A DNA stretch of 64,000 nt. Origin: Lachnospiraceae bacterium (GTDB taxonomy: Bacteria > Bacillota > Clostridia > Lachnospirales > Lachnospiraceae). How positions within the stretch are numbered: the first letter of the stretch is position 1; each line of letters starts with the position of its first letter. Made by a program: the position numbers and the translations under genes. The stretch covers positions 62,001 through 126,000 of the forward strand of contig JALCKY010000005.1 in the NCBI GenBank assembly GCA_022647575.1, read 5' to 3'. Positions 1 through 10,000 of this stretch are shown here, piece by piece. The notes beneath the pieces are model-generated. The model did no database searches. It saw only the letters and a list, made by a program, of their open reading frames with translations, and was not told the DNA's origin.

Positions 1-1606
1 CTCCTGCCGGCACTGACATAATGGCCGGAGAACTGCTGCCGGCCTGTTCCGCGGTCAGATAATAGCCGCTGCGGGCATTCCTCAATCTATAACGTCCGCT
101 CCTGACTGCCGGAATCAGTACCCATTTCTGAGAAGCTCTGTTCGTCTGTTTTTTTGCCGCATAACTTCCGTCTTCCTGGCGGACAATTGCCAGCTTAAAC
201 GGACTGTCATTTGAATCAGAAATGATATAGCTGTCTCCGTCTTTCGTGAAGTCAAACAGGCCTGCACTTGACCCTAACGGTAAATCAAGTTTTTTTCCGT
301 CAAGCACACTGGTGATTGTCCACTGATTGTCATCATTTCTGCTCATTGTCCATAACTGGCTTGCGGTACCGCTGGCTTTTTCACCGACTGCATTCCCTGA
401 TACCGTATCCCTTGTCAGGTATTTGCCTGCGTCCTGATTATATAGGTAATAATCACCCATACTGATGCCCTTTGTTTTTTCCAGACTGCCGGCAGGCTGC
501 AGCGTCGTCCGGACATCCGCATTATCCGTCGTGATAACCGCTTTGCGATATCCCATGACAGGTATGATGATCAATGGCTTCATTCCGAGCTTTTGCGTGT
601 AATCATAGAGAAAGCTTTTCGTCAGGACAAAACTGACGCTGGTTGTCCCTTCATCCTGTTCCTCCGTGATCTGTTCCGTAATATTATGTCCGTCTGTAAG
701 CGTAAGATATCGTATATAGGAATATGCTCCCGGATTCTTCATGCATACGGTGACTGTTTCATTCAGATGACGTATGGCTGTTCCGGTTCCCGATGTATCT
801 GACTTGTCAAGATAGGTCTGGTTTGCCTCCAGGATACCGGCCGCTGAAAACTTCCTGGTGCTTGTGTTGGCCGCCATGGATCCATCCGGCAGGCGGAACT
901 GCAGCGGCTGCGGCTGCTGCAGCGTAAAACTGAATTCTTTCTTGATCGGGACGATCTTTTCGATTTCCACATTGAGATCTCCCAATCCGTCATCATTGTT
1001 CTGAACGTCAATCCTCAGGTATTTAATCGGGCTGTCGTTGCGGATAATCTCGCTTCTCATCTTCCATGAGGCCGAACCGTAGCTTTTGATCTCCTTATTG
1101 TCTGCGAACACCTTGATTGTCGCACTGTTTCCGAATGTCGATCCGCCTCCCACTGACCAGGTGATCTGGAATCCATCATATGCTCCGTCACCTCCGAAGT
1201 AATAGGACACGCAAGGCCTGTAGACGGTTTCCCGGTATCTTGCCGGAGCCACTATCTCAAATTTCTGATTTGAGGAATTGTAATAGGAGGATGCGCGGCC
1301 GTATGCCTGCCCCTGACACTCTTTCAGATCAATTGGATTGTCTCCGATTATCCTGCCGTCAGATGCTCCCAGAACAGGATCCGCCGATGAGTCCTCTCCG
1401 TCCGCGGCACCGAGGATTGTTTCATTTCCGCCGTCAGAGTCCGCAGCGGAAGCAGAAAAAGAAGCCGGGTCGATCGTGCATACAGCCTGCGAATGATCCC
1501 CTATCGTACATCCCACAGGATTCGAGAGAATCACATCAAACGTTTTTGCAGCGTCCAGGTTCTGGCTGCTGACCGGTATATTGACCGTACGTTTTGTCGT
1601 TCCGAA
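1..1606 (-). pseudogene. Giant surface protein 1, continuation in shifted frame (3' end outside window)
   Basis: I translated the minus strand by hand from the lesion near 1606 down to base 1 and found no stop codon. The translation tracks the paralogue throughout: the end of the Calx-beta domain (NPVGCTIG), an acidic linker, a beta-rich region, a segment containing EANQTYLDKSD, and a ricin-type beta-trefoil-like segment (GDYYLYNQ followed by a QLWTM-like motif). It has no start or ribosome binding site of its own, so it is the broken remainder of the gene beginning at 2774, not a separate gene. By analogy with the paralogue, the missing 3' end would carry CARDB/Ig-like domains and CWB2 wall-binding repeats. 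Confidence 0.75.
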
Positions 1607-2774
1607 AGGAAAATGTAACCGATGCACTGACTTCGGAATAATCAATTCCGCTCTCCGCTGTTTCATTCTGGGTAGTCAGGCTTACGTCCACCGTCTGGTT
1701 GAGGGCTCCCTCGCGGTTGATTTCAACAGTAAGGAATCCGTCCCCGGACGTATAACTGTCTGCGCTCAGGGAGACCACTGCCTGCTCCTGCTCCTCATTG
1801 TCCTGAATGTTCAGTTTGAAGCTTCCGTGTTCCGCATTGATGGTTCCGTCTATCGCTGCAAGAGAAAACTGGGCTATCCGGCTGCCATCCCCGTCAGAAT
1901 TATCGACAGGCTGGATTTTCAGATATTTCGATTTCTCTCCTGCCGCGAATTCAATCGTCGTCTCCGCATTCGTAAAGGCATTCATCATTTCGCTGAGGCC
2001 GTCCGCTGACTGTTTGATGGCATTCGAAAGAGATGAGGCTGATGCTGTTTCGCCGTCAGAGGAAACACGGTCGGAAACAATGCCTGTATACGCCTCTTTG
2101 GCTTCGATGGGCGTCATGTTGTCCGTTATCTCAAGACTGCTCTCCGACGGGCTCCCGGCTGCTGAAGTTCCCGAAGCAGCCGTCGCCGCATCTGATTCTT
2201 CTGTTCCGGCTGCTGCAGATTCAGAATCCGATATTCCTGATTTCGCCGCATCAGATTCCGCTGTAACTGATTGCGCCGCATCTGTTTCTGCCGCATCAGA
2301 TTCCGTATCCGTTCCATCACCGGCTGACGGATCCTTTACCGACTGTACTGCCTCATCACTGCTGTTATATTCCTGCATGGAATCGGAACTTTCCTGCATC
2401 TTCTCAAAAACAGACTGTCCGCCGCTGATTTCGGCAGACTTGCCGTTTCCTTCCTGATAAAGGCTCAGTTTATAGTCCTTCCCGATTTTGGAAGTGATAT
2501 CGATGAAGCGTACCTTGACCGATGCGGCACTTTCAGCCTTGCCTCCGCGCTCGATTTTCAGGAGGGATGCTGTTTCTGCATTTTCCTGGATCGTTGCTTC
2601 CTTGGTCGCAAAATAGAACTCATTCTCCTGCATGGCGGAATCGTCAATCGTGTCTTCCGTCAGGGGCTGCGGTGCTGTTTCCGGAACATCCGCAAAAGCG
2701 CTTGCCGGGACCATTGTCAGTGCCATAGCCGAAACCAGTACTGCGCTCAGAAAACGCTTCGTCATCTTCTTCAT
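1536..2774 (-). CDS. Giant surface protein 1, N-terminal frame (frameshifted)
   Basis: The product starts with a signal peptide (residues 1-28, cleavage after AFA) and closely resembles the N-terminus of the neighbouring giant protein (4052-11602). Next comes the first half of a Calx-beta-like domain, an Ala/Ser/Asp/Glu-rich linker (about residues 130-215), the second half of that domain, and a second Calx-beta-like domain. The frame ends early after VTFSF because the coding strand has CCTTTCGG where the paralogue alignment needs one T fewer (around 1605-1607). From there the next frame continues in perfect homology to the window edge. The start ATG at 2772-2774 follows a clear GGGAGGAA ribosome binding site. 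The product is presumably exported and wall-associated; the function is unknown. It may be a pseudogene, a phase-variable gene, a recoded gene or a sequencing error. Confidence 0.75.
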   Translation of the reverse strand: MKKMTKRFLSAVLVSAMALTMVPASAFADVPETAPQPLTEDTIDDSAMQENEFYFATKEATIQENAETASLLKIERGGKAESAASVKVRFIDITSKIGKDYKLSLYQEGNGKSAEISGGQSVFEKMQESSDSMQEYNSSDEAVQSVKDPSAGDGTDTESDAAETDAAQSVTAESDAAKSGISDSESAAAGTEESDAATAASGTSAAGSPSESSLEITDNMTPIEAKEAYTGIVSDRVSSDGETASASSLSNAIKQSADGLSEMMNAFTNAETTIEFAAGEKSKYLKIQPVDNSDGDGSRIAQFSLAAIDGTINAEHGSFKLNIQDNEEQEQAVVSLSADSYTSGDGFLTVEINREGALNQTVDVSLTTQNETAESGIDYSEVSASVTFSFRNDKTYGQYTGQQPEPGRCKNV

Positions 2775-2950
2775 GGAATTCCTCCCGGGGCATCATCAGG
2801 CTCGTAATGCGTTTATTCCGTTTGCCTCCGGACTGTAACCGCACCCTCAGATTATGCCCATTTATACCACATAGCATAGAGGAGCACCCACGACAAATCT
2901 GTAACAAAATGCAGCCGCCTCAAAAAAAATGAAGGCCAAAAAGAAAGCCA

Positions 2951-2997
2951 AAAAGAAGGCTGATCAGCAGCTTCTCACTGATGAACAGCCTTCTTTT
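2951..2997 (-). terminator. Rho-independent terminator of giant surface gene 2
   Basis: A 12-bp inverted repeat (AAAAGAAGGCTG paired with CAGCCTTCTTTT) encloses a 23-nt loop just downstream of the stop codon at 3022. On the minus strand it is followed by T-rich tracts. It separates the two giant surface-protein genes, so each is probably its own transcription unit. Confidence 0.75.
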
Positions 2998-3021
2998 CAT
3001 TGTCTGACAGAAAGTATTCTT

Positions 3022-3999
3022 TTACTGCATCGAACTGAGCAGTGATTTTTCCAGCGCAGCCGTCATGGCTGCCTCTCCTCCCATCATCCATACATAATCC
3101 GTTCTGCCGATTACGATCTTTTCCTGATCCGTCAGGGATGTCGACAGGCCGTCTGCAAGGAGAACAGCTCCGCCGTTCATGCCGGCGATGGAAGCCCCAA
3201 CCAGGGCATCCGGGAAGTTCTGTCCTGAAGCCAGTACCACGACCGGAATGCTGACGCCGTAGAATCGATCGATCAGCGCCTTGCTGGTTGCATAGCGGTC
3301 TTCACCCGCATATCTTTCTGTGGAAATTTCTTTCAGCTGGTCTTCCACGGTTTCCGATACGGCTGCCGTTCCGCCGATGATCCCTGCCTGCCTGAACGTG
3401 AGGGCGATAGCCTTTGTTTCATCGGTCAGTTTTCCGTCGGGTCCCGTCAGCAGGATCGGAATCTTATGGATATAGGCATAAGCCGATGCCGACAGGGCAT
3501 CCGGGAAGTTATTTCCCGAGGCGATGAAACAGGTATCCGAAGTGCTGTCTTTCATGACTTTTTCCGCAATCCGGTCTGCCGTCTGCATCCTGTCGTCTCC
3601 CCAAAGCCGTTCAATATTTCCTTCCGCGATTCCGGAAGCGATCAGGTCTTTCTTCACCTCATCGGAAACGGCTGCAGTTCCGCCGACAATCGTGATCTTC
3701 TCAGTGCCGAGTTTCTTGAGCAGCATATAGGTCTGCGAGGAAAGTTCCTGCTGCTCCGTAAAAATAACCGGGCATTTCATGACGCCGGCAAGCGAGGAAG
3801 CTGCCAGCGCATCCGGCCAGTTCTCACCGGATGCCAGAACGACCGACTTGCTCCCCAGCGGGAAGGCCTCCATGACTGCTTTCTGCATTGTTTCATAGCG
3901 GCTGGCACCCCAAAGCCTGGATTCCGTGTCCGCTTTTACCCTTACCATATAACTCTTTTCAAGTCCGTACGGATCCACGCTCAGGGTAAGATACGTCAT
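3022..3999 (-). pseudogene. C-terminal wall-binding part of giant surface protein 2 (three CWB2 repeats)
   Basis: This segment has three cell wall binding repeats of the CWB2 family (Pfam PF04122), roughly residues 28-120, 121-212 and 213-325. Each has the hallmark pattern of an RxxGxxRxxT-like start, a V(V/F)(L/I)ASGxNxPDAL core and an (I)xxGGxAAVS loop. In Clostridia these repeats hold S-layer-type proteins non-covalently on anionic wall polymers. The open frame extends upstream of the ATG, through an Ig-like segment containing DDPAVASVSDGILKA, to meet the frame of the preceding gene near 4053-4080. There is no usable ribosome binding site before this ATG. It is therefore the severed C-terminus of the giant protein, displaced by one extra base, rather than an independent gene. 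Confidence 0.75.
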
Positions 4000-4051
4000 T
4001 CCTGTGTCATTTGCCTTCAGAATCCCGTCCGAGACAGAAGCTACGGCTGGA

Positions 4052-7000
4052 TCATCCCGTGCTGTAAAGAATCGTTCCTCCCTGGAAATAATCCGACGGG
4101 GAATACTCGCCGGAAAGCGTCATTGTCTGCCCTTCTTCCAGGGTAATGATCTCGGAGTCCGCATTCTTCAGCGACACAGAGGTCGGATAGTAAAGTCCGA
4201 TTGTAAAGGCATCGTCATCGCTCATTTCGTTTCCGGCAGGATCGGACACCCACATCACCGCATTCAGATATCCGTTTGTAAAATCATCACCCGGAATATC
4301 CAGCATGATATCGATGCTCTGGCTTTCTCCCGCTTTCAGTGGACGCAGAGTGACTGTTTCGTAAGGATCCTGACTTTCCGGATCTGTTGAATAAATCAGG
4401 TTCTTTTCAATCATCAGCCTGCAGGCTTTGCTTTCGTAATCCGCTTCATCAAAAACATAGTCTTCGCTTCCGGTATTCGTGACCGTGCAGGTCAGATGGA
4501 AACCGTCATTTTCCTGAACCACATCCCGGCCGCTGATAGTAAACTGCGGGGTAATCTTCAGAGGATCCGCAGTCATCGTACTGACTTCGCCGTATCCGTT
4601 TTCCGTGACTTCGCAGATGACGCCCAGTCCTTCCGACAGCTGCGGGACTGTCCAGTTCAGCTGCACATCCTCAGTGGCTGAAGGGATCACCGTATCACCC
4701 GATGATGCGGAAGCAATCAGGGATCCTTTTGAGCCGTTCCGGCTTTCATAAAGTCTCACGCTGCAGCCGCCTGCATTGTTCAGTCCCGTGTTCTTGACCG
4801 TACAGGTGACCGTCACGGTATCGCCCGGTTTCGGGGTATCATCGCTGTAGGCGATTCCGGTCACTTCCATGGACCCCGTCTTTTTGAAATCTGTAGCTAC
4901 CAGGCTTACATTCGAGGCAACATTGTCATTTTCTCCCATCTCCGCAGAAGTGTCCGTATCCATGTCGTACTGCGCATTGACGACCAGAAGCTCTCCATTT
5001 TCCTTTACCAGACAGGATGCCTCATCATTGAACTTTCCGTTATGCGTAATCTGAACGCCTTCAGACCAGCCTGTACCGGTCCCATTTCCGGACACGTTTT
5101 CCATATAGGCGCTGGCATAGATTTCATGTGATCTTGACGCATCTGTATCTGTGGGATCCTGCTCCCATGTCACATACAGATTCCCATCCCCGTCGACATA
5201 TGGCGTAAATCCGGCAATCGTCGGACTATGGTCATCGTCTGTCTTCGCAAAAAAGACTCTGGAAACGGTCTGGTCATAATCCGAACGGATGGTTCCGTCA
5301 TCGTTGATTCCGTATTTTACAAGATCCGTTACGCTGATATAGTCAATCTCCTTTTTATCCTTCAGCCAGAAAAGCAGCGTTTCGTCACCGTTCCGGACAA
5401 GCTGCGGCCTGCACTGAGAGACAGAATCATTGGTAACCCTGACCGGCAGATAAGTCTTATGCTCCGCAAAATTGTAAATCTGGATAAAGAGTTCCCTGTC
5501 TTCCGAAGTTGCGGAGTTATTATCCTGATCGACGGTATAGGCATAAACGCCTATCCCGTTGTAGCTGACTGCCGCGAAATCCCCGATTGCCGGATCATTC
5601 ATTCCGAAATCGGAAATCGGAGTAGAGACAAATCTCTGTCCCCTCCACTGGGAAATAAACTCATCCTTTCTGCTGCTTCCGATTTCATTATCGTAATAGT
5701 AGTCCGTATCCCATTTTCCGCGTTCATGGTCATAAAGCATATACGTCAGAACACTCTCGTTCTGCGTCGGCAGAATCGTATTCAGAAGGGTCTGGGTGGT
5801 ATCCGATCCTGTCTGTGCAGAGGATTTCAGATAATAAACAATCCTGTCCTGCGTTTTCTCATCATAAAGTCCGACCGGTGCGGAATCCATGAAGGAGTCA
5901 TCTGTAAGACGCGTCACTTCCCCGAGACTTCCGTCGGACTTATTCATCAGTACCGTATAGATGTCATGATTCTGCAGGGAAGCGATCTTCTCTGATGTCG
6001 TTCCGGAGGAATCATCCGGGTCTTCCGTTCCGCTTCCTGCCCAGGATATCATGATGGAATCTCCTGCATCGCACAGGTTCGGTTCATAATCGTTTGTGCC
6101 GTCATTCTGGATAACGGCAGGCGCTGTCCATTGTGAACCGCTTAAGATACTGTATTTCAGGGTCGTATGGCTGCTGTCTGAACCTTTATCCAGGAAGACC
6201 AGCAGCGTGCGGCCGCCGCCGAGACTGATGAGCTTCGGATCCGGATGGTCGTAACCGTTCTGATTCAGGATTGTCGTGGCATTCTCCGTGATGGAGGAAT
6301 TCAGCCGGCCGTCATTCGAATCCGCATTCACGGATCCTCCCAGCCACTGGGAATCTCCCTCCGTCTGCAGGCGCGTCACCGGTTCTGAAGCATCAGCTTC
6401 CACGCTGCCGTTCAGCGAATCATATTCCGGCTTATACTGTTCATAGTATCCGAATTTATAATCATGGGTTTTGAAGTGAAACGGAATGCTCAGTAAATAG
6501 GTATCGATTGACACTTTGATGCCGTATCGGATATTCCATCCGGTAAGCGGCAGATCCATCCTGTATCCCTGTGCCAGGAATTTTGCGACAACATCAAATC
6601 CTCCCCTGACATCTGCGATTCCGTAGAATCCAGCTCCCACATAACCGAATACTTCGGCGATGACTTCAATACTCGGATGGAACGTGAAATCATCATTCAG
6701 CACTGAATTTGATTTCTGGAAATCTTCGAGCGTGATTTCCCTCTTGGCCGTATAGCCTCCGCCGATGTAAAGCGTCGCGGTAATCGATCCCTGCAGACCG
6801 AAGAAAATCGGTACGAAATACCATACATATAGATTTCCGGTTGCTGATCCGGTCACGCCTCCGAAGATTCCCATTCCTGAAAACACGAGTTTTGCCGTTG
6901 TCGTGGATTTCCCGGTATCTTTAACGAAGCATCTTCCGAAATCCACATAGACTCCAAAGCGGACTGTCAGTCCGTAATCGCCGAACGGAATCTTGATGCG

Positions 7001-10000
7001 GTTATTCTGCATCAGAGATATTGGCGAGGTAAAAACCTGAATAAAGGTATTCTGAGCCTCATCCGATTCCATCGGTTTTCCGTTGTATTTCTTTTTTTCT
7101 TCTGTTCCCAGTTTCGGGACATATCCTGCCGTGATGCGCTTTCCGCCGTTCTCGATATTCATGATTCCGATCTGGAAGCCTTTAAAGGCAAATGCCGAAT
7201 TCAGCGACCCGATGACCGGCAGCGATGAGAAGAGATCATTGACAAATTCCACATGCTGGGACAGCGGCTGATTTTCCTCTGTTGCCGTAAATCCGAGTCC
7301 GTTGAAAACCGGAGCGCAGACAATCTCCTGATCACCGCTGTCGACCGTGACGACCGTACAGATGAGATCCGTATCTTTATAATCCCCGCTCCCTGCCTGC
7401 GGCTGGAAATCGCATCTCCAGTAGGATAAGCCGTTATGGCTTTCCTCATTGTTCCCCGTTCCGATTTTTGCGCGAAGAGTTTCACTGTCCGTATTATAGG
7501 AATAAAAGTCAACGGATTTTACTGACTGGATGTTCAGTCCGCTGGTAAAAATCTCTGCTTCAAGGAGATATTTTTTCCCGCTGTTTACATTGATCAGTCT
7601 GTTGTAATACTGTTCATCCGCAGAAGAGGCGTCCATCCTCACAGCTTTGAAGGAAGTGACATGGCTGATGTCCTTCTGCTGAACCGGAAACGTGATATCC
7701 CCGACCTCATTCCGGTAATGAAGTTTTTCAGTATTCAGCGGGCTTGGCGTAATCTCATTGACGGAACGGACAGGAAAATCCGAATAGGCCGTATATCCCA
7801 GTGCGGAATAACGGCAGCGCACATAGTCATCGCTGACCGAGTCAAATACATCCGTCTCATAATTTCCCTGTGAGTCCGTGACGCCTTTCGCCGTGCCTGC
7901 CTCAACAGAAGCGTTTGGAAGCCATGAAACCGTGGCACATAATCCTTCCCCATCGAGCGTCGCATTGGGGTTGCACACTTTTCCGGCTATTGAAAAGCTG
8001 CCGGATCTGTTCTGACTGGTGAGATAGAGTCTCTGCTCTGTTTTTCCGGCGTCCGGCTTGAAGAAAAATCTGCTCTGTGCATACTGCTTATCATCTTTTC
8101 CGACACTCCAGACAGGTACCTGTCCGTCTTTTGCAGAAGCCTCCAGAACCCAGACCGAATCAGAAGAAATTTCCGAAGGAGTCACGGTGTATGACCAGTA
8201 TTCAATTCCGGTTGCAGGTTCCGTATAACTCTGTGCACCCGCTTGAAAAATACCCTGCGTGACATCGAACGATTTCATATCGTTCTTTCTCACCAGTACC
8301 CGGACCGTCTGATCTTTCACGTCAATGGACGGACGCAGGACTGTACGGCTGTTTGCTGCGGTGATGCTGAATCTTTCCGAGCTGTCCAGAGGTATCCGTT
8401 CTTCCTGAACAATCACTGTCGGGTCATTGAATACCCTGACAGCTGAATTCAGCGTATACTGACTGCTGTATCTGTTTCTGAGAGTCGCACTGAATGAATA
8501 GGTATCTCCCATATGACAGCTGATTTCCGTCATTTCGGAACGTCCTTCAAACTTCCACAGTTCTCCCGTTTCAGAATCCGGGAACTGAAGATCGAATCCG
8601 CTTCCGTCGGTATCAGGCGACAGCGGATGAAGAATATTCCGGCTGTCCAGGACTCCGATCAGGTATTCATCTGCCTTCGTCCCCGGCAGGATCCGGAATC
8701 TCTGTGAATTCGAGTCGCTCTCTGTATTGAACAGTATTTCATTGCTTTCGGAGATATCCAGAAACATCCCGTTTTCCGAGGAAATGGTACAGACTCCGTC
8801 ATCTCCGCTTTTAATGTTCATGACCGCTGATGAATCATCGGAGATGTCGGACAGGACTGCCGGGGACGGTCCTTCCTCTTTCTGATGGAACAGGCAGAAG
8901 CCGCTTGAGGCATTCTTGATTTTATAGCTTCCGCTTTTGATGGCAGGAATCAGCGTCCACTGAAACCCTTCCGCCCCGTAGGTGACTCCCTCGATATATT
9001 TTCCGTCACGTTTCCCGAGAATATACATCCCCATCGTTCCGTCTGAAGTCATGATGGATGTATAGCCATTGTAGGAATTCAGATAGAACAGGCTGCGGCT
9101 GCTTGCATCAGAACTTCCTCTGTAAGGGAATTCCAGTTTCTTTCCGTCTTTTTTACTGGTTATCGTCCATCCTGCGTGATCGTCCGTCTGTTTCAGAGTC
9201 CAGATCTGATCCGCTGTTCCCGTCACAGACTGGCCAGTTGTCTTTCCCGTTTCAGCATCGCGGGAAAGATACAGGCCTGATGTTTGATTGTACAGGAAAT
9301 AATCACCTTCAGCAGTCTTGTCTGATGCGGCTGCATAGTTTAAGGCCGTCAGGTCAGCGCGGACGTCCGTATTATCTGCTACGATAAAAGCATTCCTGTA
9401 GCCCATGACTGCTTTCACGGTAAATTTTCCTGCCGACATCGACGAAATATAATCCTTGTACGTCGTCAGGAACTCGTTCGTAAGGACAAAACTTACCGAT
9501 GTCGTGCCTTCCGGCATTTCATCGGTAATACGTGCCGTACGGCTGCCGTTTACCAGTTCCAGATACCGGATATAGGAATAGGCACCGGGGTTCTTCATAT
9601 TTACCGTAATCTTGTCTCCTGCCCGCCGGATTGCCGTCCCTGTCCCTCCGTTATCCGAACGGTCAAGATAAGTCTGGTTAGCCTCCAGGATTTCCGGCGA
9701 AGTAAAAGAAGAGCTTTCATTGCTCACAAGGGAACCGTCCGTCTGACGGAACTCCAGGGGATCCGCCTTCTGCAGGTCGACCCGGAATCTTTTCTTGATT
9801 GGAACGATACTTTGGATAGCCAGTTTCTGCCACATAGCTCCGTCATCACAGTCGGCCCGAACCTGGATTTCCTTAACCGGATCGCTGGTAGTGATATTCT
9901 CACTTTTCATTTCCCAGTACTTGGTTCTTCCATAATAAAATTTCTGCTGTCCGTCGAAAGTGACATAAACATATCCGAACGGCCTGAACGGGTTCGTCGT

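Noticed and set aside
3022-3999. A free-standing wall-binding protein starting at 3999
   Set aside because: There is no ribosome binding site, no signal peptide, and homology extends upstream of the ATG into the shifted frame of the giant protein.
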